Shown here piece after piece: positions 44,323 to 53,432 of a stretch of DNA of 64,000 nt; the stretch's first letter is position 1; each line of letters begins with the position of its first letter. Source of the stretch: Xanthocytophaga flava (GTDB lineage: Bacteria; Bacteroidota; Bacteroidia; Cytophagales; 172606-1); the NCBI GenBank assembly GCA_030068525.1, contig JASJOS010000002.1, forward strand, positions 310,001 to 374,000. The letters are read 5' to 3'. Under the pieces are notes generated by a model that was given only the letters and a program-made list of their open reading frames with translations, ran no database searches and had not been told where the DNA came from. The translations under genes and the position numbers were made by a program.

Positions 44323-45750
44323 ATGAAACAATCTTTACTGATCTTTTTCGGTAGTACAATCATAGTATTAGGGCTAGGTTTACTATCTTTCACAAATGAA
44401 GAAAAAAGACCTGACAAAGCTTCTCATCCTAATATTGTCCTGATCTTGGCCGATGACCTGGGTTACGGGGATCTATCTTCCTATGGACAAACACAGTGGC
44501 AAACACCTAATATTGATAAACTGGCTGCACAAGGTGCTAAACTTACCGATTTTTATACTCCCACACCGTATTGTGCACCAACGCGTGCTTCATTGCTAAC
44601 AGGCAGGTATCCTATACGTCATAGAATGACTGCCAATCCTAATCCGGAAAAGGTGAGAGCTAGTTTTCAGACATACAGAGGAGGAGATGATGTAGGGATT
44701 GCGGATAATGAACTACTTCTGAGTGAAGTTCTTAAATCAGCTGGATATGCCACAAAGATCATTGGAAAGTGGCATCTGGGGCATAAACCACAGTTTTTTC
44801 CTAGCCGTCATGGATTTGATGAGTATTATGGTATCCCATACTCCAATGATATGCGTCCGGTTGTGTTAATGGAAAACGATAAAGTAATTGAATACCCAGT
44901 ATTACAAACTAGTATTACAAAACGCTATACACAAAAAGCACTGGAGTTTATTGACAAAAATAAGGATAAGCCTTTTTTTCTTTATCTGCCCCATGCAATG
45001 CCTCACAAACCAATGGCAGTATCAGAAGAGTTTTATACACCTGATACCAAAGGTGATCTGTATGCTGATGCTGTTCGGGAACTGGATTGGTCTGTAGGCG
45101 AGGTAATGAAAAAGTTGCAGGAACACCATCTGGAAGAAAATACAATTGTGATCTTTCTATCAGACAATGGTCCCTGGTTTGGAGGAAGTTCAGGAGGATT
45201 ACGTGGTATGAAAACTCAGAATTGGGAGGGAGGGATACGAGTACCTTTTGTTGTGCAATGGAAGGGACATATAAAGCCTGGACATGTATCCAAAGAGCCA
45301 GCTGGAGTAATAGATGTATTTCCTACTCTGACAAAGCTGGCAGGTATACCATTATCCAAAGATCATGTACTGGATGGAAAAGACATTTTTCCTTTGTTCG
45401 TATCCAATACGAAAACACCGCACGATGCACTGTTTTCCTTTTATACGGATAAATTGTATACTGTACGTAGTGGCAAATGGAAGTTACATATACATTCTCC
45501 TGAGTCAGCACAGTTACCCTCAGATTCAACTTGGATAGATCCTCGTAGCCCTGATGGCGTGACTATCATCGCTCCTTTTGAACAGGCAAAAGCCAATCAG
45601 TTTCCTGGCTTGAAAACAGGAGATCCTGCAGGAGAGGGACTCTTATTTGATCTGGAAAAAGATCCATCTGAACAGAAAAATGTAGCAGCCTCCTATCCGG
45701 ATATTGTAGAGAAGCTGCGTAAAAAAGCATCTGTTTATTCCTTTCAATGA
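44323..45750 (+). CDS. Exported arylsulfatase A-like sulfatase
   Basis: A 475-aa sulfatase. The N-terminal helix (LLIFFGSTIIVLGLGLLSF) is a signal peptide or anchor. NIVLILADDLGYGDLSSYG gives the first metal ligands, the formylglycine site is Cys84 in CAPTR (CAPTRASLLTGRYPIRHRM), and IIGKWHLGHKPQF and FLSDNGPWFGGSSGG follow. The element MKTQNWEGGIRVPFVVQW and the YTVRSGKWKLH terminus place it in the arylsulfatase A/N-acetylgalactosamine-6-sulfatase branch. The next gene, 33 nt on, is a TonB-dependent barrel. Confidence 0.92.
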   Translation: MKQSLLIFFGSTIIVLGLGLLSFTNEEKRPDKASHPNIVLILADDLGYGDLSSYGQTQWQTPNIDKLAAQGAKLTDFYTPTPYCAPTRASLLTGRYPIRHRMTANPNPEKVRASFQTYRGGDDVGIADNELLLSEVLKSAGYATKIIGKWHLGHKPQFFPSRHGFDEYYGIPYSNDMRPVVLMENDKVIEYPVLQTSITKRYTQKALEFIDKNKDKPFFLYLPHAMPHKPMAVSEEFYTPDTKGDLYADAVRELDWSVGEVMKKLQEHHLEENTIVIFLSDNGPWFGGSSGGLRGMKTQNWEGGIRVPFVVQWKGHIKPGHVSKEPAGVIDVFPTLTKLAGIPLSKDHVLDGKDIFPLFVSNTKTPHDALFSFYTDKLYTVRSGKWKLHIHSPESAQLPSDSTWIDPRSPDGVTIIAPFEQAKANQFPGLKTGDPAGEGLLFDLEKDPSEQKNVAASYPDIVEKLRKKASVYSFQ

Positions 45751-45783
45751 ATAGAATACCTGGTATAACTAATCTGTCAGAAC

Positions 45784-48252
45784 ATGATACCTGATATATA
45801 CAAAAAAGTATTTTATATAGGATTTTTACTTGTACTCCTTTTACAGGAAACAGTAGCACAGACGTCTATTCAGGGTAGTGTAGTAGACAAAAACAAATTA
45901 CATCCTCTGGAGTTCTCAACTGTTACATTGCATCGTTTACAAGACAGTTCAATGGTCGCTGGAACAGCTGCTGATGCAAAAGGAACATTTACTCTTACAG
46001 ACATAAAAGCTGGAAGATATTATATGATTGTACAGTTTTTGGGCTATAAACCTTTTAAGGTACCTCCTATAACTATATCAGGAGATAAAGTCTATACTAT
46101 AGGCCAGATTGCCCTGGAAGCTAGTCCTGCTTTACTGAATGAGATCATTATTAAAGGAGAAAAAGCAGCTACTTATCATCATATTGATAAACAGGTGTAC
46201 AATGCTGCACAATTTCAGTCTGCTCAGGGAGGAACAGCTACAGATGTACTGAAAAATCTTCCCTCTATATCTGTTAATAGTGAAGGTGATATCACGATGA
46301 GGGGTTCTTCCAGTTTCATTGTATTATTGGATGGAAAACCAGTTCAGTCTGATCCTGGGATTATACTGAATCAACTTCCTGCCAATACCATAGAAAATGT
46401 GGAAGTTATTACTACTCCTTCATCCAAATATGATCCGGATGGAAAATCAGGTATCATCAATATTACCACTAAAAAAGGGGCAACAGATGGTTATTACATT
46501 CTGACAAATGCTCAGATAGGCTTGCCTAGTGTACAGGACTATGGCAATGAAAACAGGCCTGTCCGTTTTGGAGGAGATGTAACTGCCAACTACAAAAAAG
46601 CGAAGTGGAATGTGTCGTTGGGTGCCAATTACAAACGTGATGATATTGCCGGGTACCGGGATGGAGAAGCTAAAACATATTTGAATACTATCTATACAAC
46701 ATTCCCTTCTTTGGGAGAAAGAAGTTATTATTCCTATTCTTATTCTGTAAAAGGAGTGGCTTCGTATCAGATCAGTCCTTCCAATACACTTGAAGCTGGT
46801 TTCTATGCAGGCAAAAAAAGTCAGTTTCGGAAGGCTGACATCCTTTATAAACAGCAACGAAGCAACGAAGCAACAGGAGAGCTGCTAAATTCATTTGATT
46901 ACTTCAATCAGAATCTGCGTGAACGCAGAGGAGATTTTGTTGTTTCGAATCTGGACTATTCTCATCTGTTTTCCGATAAATCTGTATTGACAGTATCTGC
47001 TCTGTATGAGAAAACCATTCTGGGTGGACCTACAAACAACAAAGATGTAAATCCAGAGTTGCATTCTCAATTATATAACCAGGCGGTTATGGATGAAAGC
47101 AATCCGTTGGATGGATTTCGATTTAAAACAGATTATAGTAAGTCAATTGGGAAAAAAGGAAAATTTGAAGGCGGATATCAGTATCGGTATTTATTGCATA
47201 AAGGAGATTTTACATACAGAGAATACAACCCCTCTTCCAAAACCTGGTCGGTACGGGAAGATTTGAGCAATGAGGTGAAACTGATCCGACATATTCATTC
47301 TCTTTATGGACAGTATTCTGCTGAGATAGGCAAACTCAGCTATACAGCTGGATTACGAACGGAGTTTATTGATCGTACATTAGATGATAAGAGTACCTCT
47401 ACACCCTATACTTTTAATAGGGTTAACCTGTTTCCTTCTGCTAATTTGCTCTATACTATCACAAAGGACTTTAAATTGAAAGCAGGATATAGTCGCCGGA
47501 TTGTACATACTACTTCCAATATGATGAACCCTTTTCCGGCGAGAAGGCATTCTGAAGTACTGGAAGTAGGTGATCCTAAACTACTACCTGAATACATAGA
47601 CCTGGCAGAGATAGGAGTTGTTAAAAATATAGGATTTCATTCTGTCTTTGCGAATATATATTACCGGGGTGTACAACATGTGATTAACCGTGTCAATACT
47701 GTTTACAATGACACCATTCTCATTCGTACATATACTAATGCTGGCAATGCTACATCATATGGTATTGAAGCAGGTCTGGATTTGAAACTTGCTGAATGGT
47801 GGACTTTTTTTGCTGGAGGAAATGTATACCAGTATGCCATTCGGGGTGGAGTATTTAATACAGCTGTGAAAACAAACAGCATTAATTATTCTGTCAATGG
47901 AAACACTACTATCAGAGTTCTTCCTTCTCTTACTTTCCAGGTAAATGTAAACTATACTTCCCGCACGGTGACAGCTCAGGGAGAAGACTCTCGTTTTCTG
48001 ATACCCAGTGCTACACTAAAGAAAACCTTGTGGAAAGGCCAGGGGAGTGTAAGTCTGCAATGGCAGAATATAGATTTAGGCATGTTAGGTTCTAATGAAC
48101 AGAGACTGACAACACATGGTAGCAATTTTTATACATCTACCAATTATATTCAGGAAGTAGATGTGTTTCGACTTAATTTCAGTTATCAGTTTAATAAGCT
48201 AAGCAAAAAACTGAAATTTACAGAAAGTGAATTTGGAGAAAAGGAATTTTAG
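45784..48252 (+). CDS. TonB-dependent outer-membrane beta-barrel protein (non-SusC)
   Basis: An 822-aa outer-membrane receptor with a signal peptide (GFLLVLLLQETVAQ), a carboxypeptidase-regulatory-like domain (about 28-110; SIQGSVVDKNKLHPLEFSTV), a plug (about 120-235; TATDVLKNLPSISVNSEGDITMRG and VEVITTPSSKYDPDGKSGIINITTKK in parts) and a barrel of the outer-membrane beta-barrel family (PF14905-like). It lacks the SusC signature and has no SusD partner. It may import a second sulfur source or a cofactor. It sits between a sulfatase and the multiheme cytochrome. Confidence 0.88.
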   Translation: MIPDIYKKVFYIGFLLVLLLQETVAQTSIQGSVVDKNKLHPLEFSTVTLHRLQDSSMVAGTAADAKGTFTLTDIKAGRYYMIVQFLGYKPFKVPPITISGDKVYTIGQIALEASPALLNEIIIKGEKAATYHHIDKQVYNAAQFQSAQGGTATDVLKNLPSISVNSEGDITMRGSSSFIVLLDGKPVQSDPGIILNQLPANTIENVEVITTPSSKYDPDGKSGIINITTKKGATDGYYILTNAQIGLPSVQDYGNENRPVRFGGDVTANYKKAKWNVSLGANYKRDDIAGYRDGEAKTYLNTIYTTFPSLGERSYYSYSYSVKGVASYQISPSNTLEAGFYAGKKSQFRKADILYKQQRSNEATGELLNSFDYFNQNLRERRGDFVVSNLDYSHLFSDKSVLTVSALYEKTILGGPTNNKDVNPELHSQLYNQAVMDESNPLDGFRFKTDYSKSIGKKGKFEGGYQYRYLLHKGDFTYREYNPSSKTWSVREDLSNEVKLIRHIHSLYGQYSAEIGKLSYTAGLRTEFIDRTLDDKSTSTPYTFNRVNLFPSANLLYTITKDFKLKAGYSRRIVHTTSNMMNPFPARRHSEVLEVGDPKLLPEYIDLAEIGVVKNIGFHSVFANIYYRGVQHVINRVNTVYNDTILIRTYTNAGNATSYGIEAGLDLKLAEWWTFFAGGNVYQYAIRGGVFNTAVKTNSINYSVNGNTTIRVLPSLTFQVNVNYTSRTVTAQGEDSRFLIPSATLKKTLWKGQGSVSLQWQNIDLGMLGSNEQRLTTHGSNFYTSTNYIQEVDVFRLNFSYQFNKLSKKLKFTESEFGEKEF

Positions 48253-48335
48253 CACAAGGATTCTCTGAAAGGATCTATAATTAGATGGAGATATATAATT
48301 CTATATCCTTGTGTGAATGAAATACAGGAAAACCA

Positions 48336-50741
48336 ATGCGCAAAACGAGTAAGAAAGAAACGGAAACAGAGTTTACAAGCAAACCTACAAAGAACTTAAC
48401 AAATAAAAGTAGCTTGTCTTCCCGAAAAACTTTGTGGATAGGAATAGCAGCTATTGTATTAAGTGTTGGCTATTCCTTTTTCTTGATAAGCTGTTCACAG
48501 AAGGAGAATGCAGAACAAGCTGATACTGCCACTAATAGTGTATCTCTGACAACCTATGTTGGTAGTAAACAATGTCAAAGCTGTCATGCTGAGCAACAAA
48601 CACAGTGGAATTCTTCACATCATGCCCAAGCTATTCAGGAAGCCAATGCACAAACTGTGTTGGGAAATTTTAATCAGGCTACTTTCAGGTATAATACTAT
48701 CCAGAGTCGTTTCTATAAAAAGGGAAATGATTACTTTATCGAAACCGATGGACCAGACGGTAAACTGACTGAATACAAGGTAAGTTACACATTTGGTGTA
48801 TACCCACTTCAACAATATCTGGTTCAGTTTCCGGGAGGGCGTATGCAGGCTATTCCCATTGCCTGGGATTCACGCAAGAAAGAGGAGGGCGGACAGAGAT
48901 GGTTTCATATGTATCCGGACGAAAAAATTGATTTCAAGGATCAGCTTCACTGGACTGGGCCTTACCAGAACTGGAATATGATGTGTGCAGAATGCCATTC
49001 GACCGCACTGAAGAAAAACTGGGACCCTGAACAAAATGCATATCATACCGAATGGAAAGAGTTGAGTGTAGGATGTGAATCTTGTCATGGACCTGCGTCC
49101 GGGCATATTGAATGGAGTAAAGCAGCTTCAAAGGAAACAGATGCCAAAAAAGGCTTTGCTTTTAGTCTTCGGTCCGGCTGGTCTAGTGACTGGCAATTTG
49201 CAGATAATGCTCCTATTGCGCATCGGGTTAAAGGACCTAATTCGGCTATTGAAAATGTATGTGCTGCCTGCCATGCGCGTAGTAGTCAGCTGACAGATGG
49301 ATGGAATGCTTCTCCTGCAGATGAATTTACCCAACATCATAATCCTGCGGTTTTGACAGAACCTTTATTCTGGGCTACAGGTGAGCAACACGATGAAGTA
49401 TATGTCTGGAATACATTTCATGCAAGTAAGATGTATGCTAATGGGGTGACCTGTGTAGATTGTCACAATGCACATACAGGTAAGCTTCTGGCTTCTGACA
49501 ATTCACTATGTGGACGTTGTCATAGTCCGGCAGTCTTTGATACACCCAAGCACCATTTTCATCAGACGGCTACGGCTGGCGCTTCCTGTGTAAGTTGTCA
49601 TATGCCCACCCGTACCTATATGGGTGTAGACGAACGTCGTGATCACAGCTTTCAGGTGCCACGTCCGGATCTGAGCATGACTACACAAAGCCCGAATGCC
49701 TGTGTGTCGTGTCATACAACAAAGAACAATCAGTGGGCTGCAAAAGCACTTGACAAATGGTATGGCAATGAGTGGAGACAAAGACCTCATTGGGCAAATA
49801 CCTTCCACCAGGCTTCTTCCGGAAAACCCAATGCAGATCAGGCACTAATGACGCTGGCAAAGGATACAAAACAATCTGCTATTGTTAGAGCTAGTTCGCT
49901 CTCTTTGTTACGAAGAGAAGCAAGGCCAGAAGTTATAGCTCTGGCACAGCTCCTAATGCAGGATGCTGCACCAAAAGTACGTTCAGAAGCTGTCAAACTG
50001 CTTGAGACAGTAGAACCAGGAGAACGGTGGCGATTAGCCAATGCATTGCTGGATGATGCCAATCGTATGGTTCGCATGGAAACGGTAGCTATACTGGCTG
50101 ATATGCCAGCAGAGCAATTGAATGATACTGATCGCCAGCGATGGGGCAGAGCGTTGGGGGAGTATGAACAATCTTTGCGTTTACATTCTGATTTTCCATC
50201 CAATTCTTCGCAGCTTGGTGTTTTGTACTTGCGTCAGCAACGGTGGAACGAAGCTCGTAGCTGGTTGCTCAAAGCTATCGAACTGGATCGGAAATTTGAA
50301 GCAGGGTATGTAAACCTGGCAGACTATTATCGTTTAACGAAAAATGATGTGCTGGCTGTAGAGACATTGAATAAGGGATTGGAGTTTGTTCCTAAAGGAG
50401 CTGACCTGCGTTATGCACTGGCATTGACCTATGTTCGTCTGGGAGATGTAAACCAGGCACTTCCTTTACTAAAAGAAGCAATTCGTCTCTCTCCAGATAA
50501 TGTGCAATATGCCTATGTTTACGCAGTAGCTTTACATGATAAAGCGGGACCCCTACAAGGGATTGCAGCTTTAAAACAGGCTTTACAGCATCTGCCTAAC
50601 AATGGAGATTTGCTTAGCTTGTTGGTGGAATGGCTGATTGAAACCCGAAACTTTGCAGAAGCACGATCATACAGTGAGCAATATGCAGGTTTATATCCTA
50701 ATGATCCAGCTATTGCCCGCTGGAAACAGATAATTCCATAA
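48336..50741 (+). CDS. Octaheme cytochrome c fused to HEAT and TPR repeats
   Basis: An 801-aa protein with an N-terminal hydrophobic helix ending LISCS, so either an anchor or a lipoprotein signal. Eight CXXCH heme-binding motifs start at Cys80, 217, 247, 309, 373, 392, 418 and 456. The region resembles the cytochrome c554/HAO-like multiheme domain. From about 500 there are HEAT-like repeats (AIVRASSLSLLRREARPEV, VRSEAVKLLETVEPGERW) and from about 605 TPR units ending near 795. It should carry electrons in the periplasm on a protein scaffold. No partner oxidoreductase is present. A redox role linked to sulfur or to the oxygenase is a guess. Confidence 0.85.
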   Translation: MRKTSKKETETEFTSKPTKNLTNKSSLSSRKTLWIGIAAIVLSVGYSFFLISCSQKENAEQADTATNSVSLTTYVGSKQCQSCHAEQQTQWNSSHHAQAIQEANAQTVLGNFNQATFRYNTIQSRFYKKGNDYFIETDGPDGKLTEYKVSYTFGVYPLQQYLVQFPGGRMQAIPIAWDSRKKEEGGQRWFHMYPDEKIDFKDQLHWTGPYQNWNMMCAECHSTALKKNWDPEQNAYHTEWKELSVGCESCHGPASGHIEWSKAASKETDAKKGFAFSLRSGWSSDWQFADNAPIAHRVKGPNSAIENVCAACHARSSQLTDGWNASPADEFTQHHNPAVLTEPLFWATGEQHDEVYVWNTFHASKMYANGVTCVDCHNAHTGKLLASDNSLCGRCHSPAVFDTPKHHFHQTATAGASCVSCHMPTRTYMGVDERRDHSFQVPRPDLSMTTQSPNACVSCHTTKNNQWAAKALDKWYGNEWRQRPHWANTFHQASSGKPNADQALMTLAKDTKQSAIVRASSLSLLRREARPEVIALAQLLMQDAAPKVRSEAVKLLETVEPGERWRLANALLDDANRMVRMETVAILADMPAEQLNDTDRQRWGRALGEYEQSLRLHSDFPSNSSQLGVLYLRQQRWNEARSWLLKAIELDRKFEAGYVNLADYYRLTKNDVLAVETLNKGLEFVPKGADLRYALALTYVRLGDVNQALPLLKEAIRLSPDNVQYAYVYAVALHDKAGPLQGIAALKQALQHLPNNGDLLSLLVEWLIETRNFAEARSYSEQYAGLYPNDPAIARWKQIIP

Positions 50742-50832
50742 TCTATCCTATCGATGACAAATTTTACTTAGAAGCAAACATCTCTACAATACATCCACAA
50801 CCTCTTATTAATCTAATTTATGGTAGTTCATT

Positions 50833-52473
50833 ATGAAGAAATTCTTTTTTTCTCTGGTATTTGCCCTGACAGCTATGTCTCTGGCAGTTGCACAGAAATC
50901 GGCTAGGCCGAACATTATACTAATTATGGTCGATGACATGGGGTATTCGGATATTGGTTCCTATGGTTCTGAGATCCAAACCCCTAACCTGGATAAGCTA
51001 GCTAATGAAGGCATTCGTTTTCGGGAGTTTTACAATAATTCTATTTGTGCCCCAACCCGTGCTTCTCTGATGACCGGGCAATACCAGCACAAGGCAGGTG
51101 TGGGATATTTTGATGTGAATCTGGGATTGCCTGCCTATCAGGGATATCTGAACAAGGAGTCGCTGACACTGGCCGAGGTGCTGAAACAAAATGGGTATAG
51201 TACTCTTATGTCAGGTAAATGGCATCTGGGACAGGATAGTCTTGCCTGGCCTAATCAGCGGGGATTTGAGCAGTTTTATGGCTTTGTATCAGGTGCCAGC
51301 AACTATTTTGACATTGGCAAATATGGACAGGCTCCTCCTGTTGTACTAATTAAAAATAACAAAAAACTGAAGCTGAAAGAAGGTGAATATCTGACCAATA
51401 CAATCACAGATAATGCCATTGAATTTTTAAAAGATCAAAATAAGACCAATAAGCCATTCTTCCTGTATCTGGCATTCAATGCACCTCACTGGCCGTTACA
51501 GGCATTGCCTGAGGATATTGAGAAGTACAAAGGAAAATATGATATTGGTTGGGATTCATTGAGAGTACAACGACTGGCCCGCCAGAGAGAACTGGGCATA
51601 TTGCAACCCAATCAAAATATAGCAGAACGTGATCCGGAAGTGCCTCTCTGGGATAATCTAACCTATGATCAAAAGCAACTTTGGAAAGCCAAAATGGAAG
51701 TATATGCAGCGATGCTGGATCGGGTAGATCAGAGTATAGGTCGTGTACTAAATACCTTGAAAGAGCTGAAAAAGGATGACAATACGTTAATTGTCTTTAT
51801 TTCGGACAATGGGGCTCAGGGAGGATTTGCAGGTATTGGTCGTAAACCACAGCGTAATACAGGTCCTATTGGTTCACCAGGGTCGTATGACTATCAGGAG
51901 CAAAACTGGGCATATGTATCGAATACTCCTTTACGCCAATACAAAAACAATATGCATGAAGGCGGTATTAGCTCTCCCTTTATTGCCTGGCTTCCTAAAC
52001 AGATTAAAGCCGGTTCATTGGTAAAAGGAACAGGACATCTGATTGATCTGGCTCCAACCTTTTATGAATTGGCAGGAGCTAAATATCCTGCTACTTATAA
52101 TGGGGTAACAGCCAATCAGCTAGCGGGAAAAAGCCTTGTACCTGTATTGACGGGAAAAGCTTCAGAAGTAAACCGTGGAGAGCCATTATTCTGGGAACGT
52201 GCTGGTAACAGGGCTGTACATAAAGGAAAATGGAAGATTGTTTCCACCTTCCCAGCTTATCAGTGGGAACTATACGATCTGGAGAGTGACCGTGGCGAGA
52301 CCAAAAATGTAGCAGCTCAAAATCCACAAATAGTAAATGAACTGTCGGCTGATTATGGTAAGTGGGCTGAAAAGACAGGTGTAGTAGACTATGATAAAAT
52401 AAAACCTGCTCAACCAATGGTGATTCCTGGGCAAAGTCCAGCCTCAGCACAGGCTCAAAGGAATGCTCAGTAA
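50833..52473 (+). CDS. Exported arylsulfatase, paralog of the 32973 gene
   Basis: A 546-aa sulfatase with a signal peptide (FALTAMSLAVAQ). NIILIMVDDMGYSDIGSYG, the formylglycine site Cys72 in CAPTR (CAPTRASLMTGQYQHKAG), TLMSGKWHLGQ, FISDNGAQGG and MHEGGISSPFIAW are all intact. It aligns along its length with the 32973 sulfatase, including the GNRAVHKGKWKIVSTFP terminus, but has CAPTR instead of CCPTR. The final 20 residues are a Gln/Ala-rich tail (PGQSPASAQAQRNAQ). Confidence 0.92.
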   Translation: MKKFFFSLVFALTAMSLAVAQKSARPNIILIMVDDMGYSDIGSYGSEIQTPNLDKLANEGIRFREFYNNSICAPTRASLMTGQYQHKAGVGYFDVNLGLPAYQGYLNKESLTLAEVLKQNGYSTLMSGKWHLGQDSLAWPNQRGFEQFYGFVSGASNYFDIGKYGQAPPVVLIKNNKKLKLKEGEYLTNTITDNAIEFLKDQNKTNKPFFLYLAFNAPHWPLQALPEDIEKYKGKYDIGWDSLRVQRLARQRELGILQPNQNIAERDPEVPLWDNLTYDQKQLWKAKMEVYAAMLDRVDQSIGRVLNTLKELKKDDNTLIVFISDNGAQGGFAGIGRKPQRNTGPIGSPGSYDYQEQNWAYVSNTPLRQYKNNMHEGGISSPFIAWLPKQIKAGSLVKGTGHLIDLAPTFYELAGAKYPATYNGVTANQLAGKSLVPVLTGKASEVNRGEPLFWERAGNRAVHKGKWKIVSTFPAYQWELYDLESDRGETKNVAAQNPQIVNELSADYGKWAEKTGVVDYDKIKPAQPMVIPGQSPASAQAQRNAQ

Positions 52474-52498
52474 AAATATTTTTTATGAATGTTTATAT

Positions 52499-52536
52499 AC
52501 TACCTGATTTTTATAGTTATATAGGAGTCAGGTAGT
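52499..52536 (+). terminator. Probable terminator after the last sulfatase
   Basis: ACTACCTGA/TCAGGTAGT with an inner TATA/TATA, 25 nt past the stop and followed by TGCATTTT. The next gene may have its own promoter. Confidence 0.55.
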
Positions 52537-52594
52537 TGCATTTTACCTCCTTTTCGCATACCATTGTTATTTCCTTATTTAACACTGCAACTTT

Positions 52595-53254
52595 ATGAAA
52601 AAACATTTTCTACTTTGGTTAACCTATTCCTTATTTGGGATAGTTCCCTCTCTTGTACAAGCACAAAAGACTACTAATTATGATCTGGCATCACTTCTGG
52701 AACAAAAAAAACTAACTGTATATAATCGTACAATCTATTTATCAGATGATAAGATGGCTGTTAAGTTGAATGAGAAAGATCGGGAGGGCATAGTCTGGCT
52801 GAATGGTATTACTTTTGGTAATGGAACAATAGAAATAGACCTTAAGGGAAAAGATGTATTACAACGTAGTTTTTTAGGGGTTGTCTTTCATGGAGTAAAT
52901 GACTCAACTTATGACGCTGTTTATTTCCGCCCATTTAATTTTCATGCAAAGGACTCTATACGTAGAATCCATGCTGTACAGTATATCAGCCATCCGGTAT
53001 ATACATGGTCTAAACTAAGGGAAGAGCGAAATGGAGTTTATGAAAAAGCTGTTATTTCTCCTCCAGATCCTAATAACTGGTTTCATGCCCGCATAGAGGT
53101 GGTAGGTGAGACAGTGCAGGTCTATGTAAACGATGTCAAAACTGCCTCTCTTACGATCAAGAAGCTTAATGATCGCAAGGACGGAAAAATTGGGTTATGG
53201 GTAGGTGATGGCTCTGATGGAGAGTTTAAGAATCTGAAAATAACGAGACGATAA
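52595..53254 (+). CDS. Exported concanavalin/LamG-like domain protein
   Basis: A 219-aa protein with a signal peptide (LLWLTYSLFGIVPSLVQAQ). The rest is a beta-sandwich of the LamG/concanavalin (DUF1080-like) type: GIVWLNGITFGNGTIEIDLKG, FLGVVFHGVNDSTYDAVYFRPF, NNWFHARIEVVGETVQVYVND and GKIGLWVGDGSDGEFKNLKI. Such domains usually bind carbohydrates. It resembles the extra C-terminal domains of the two large sulfatases at 26360 and 28731, so it may act beside them. It is the last gene of the locus; its stop overlaps the terminator. Confidence 0.75.
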   Translation: MKKHFLLWLTYSLFGIVPSLVQAQKTTNYDLASLLEQKKLTVYNRTIYLSDDKMAVKLNEKDREGIVWLNGITFGNGTIEIDLKGKDVLQRSFLGVVFHGVNDSTYDAVYFRPFNFHAKDSIRRIHAVQYISHPVYTWSKLREERNGVYEKAVISPPDPNNWFHARIEVVGETVQVYVNDVKTASLTIKKLNDRKDGKIGLWVGDGSDGEFKNLKITRR

Positions 53255-53293
53255 TACAAAAGGAGAACCACGGAAGGTTCTCCTTTTGTATTA
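53252..53293. terminator. Strong terminator closing the sulfatase locus
   Basis: An 18-bp perfect stem (TAATACAAAAGGAGAACC and its complement) with a 6-nt loop and A/T flanks. It starts at the stop codon of the LamG-like gene. Confidence 0.9.
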
Positions 53294-53388
53294 GTGTTAT
53301 CTACACAAATGATAACACAACCATACTATCTGTAGTTCAGACACTTTTCTCCGTAATTGGGCTACTTCTGACAAAAATTACTTTTTCA

Positions 53389-53406
53389 ATTTTGTATCCG
53401 CAAAAT
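53389..53406. promoter_or_regulatory. Inverted repeat upstream of the SDR gene
   Basis: ATTTTG and CAAAAT are separated by 6 nt, 27 nt before the SDR ATG. It could be an operator for the adjacent AraC-type regulator. Confidence 0.3.
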
Positions 53407-53432
53407 GAGTTCTAACTTATAAAGTGGATTAT

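Noticed and set aside
20119-53293. Classical polysaccharide-utilisation locus
   Set aside because: SusC/SusD and sulfatases fit, but no glycoside hydrolase, polysaccharide lyase or hybrid two-component/SusR regulator could be recognised, so the label would mislead.
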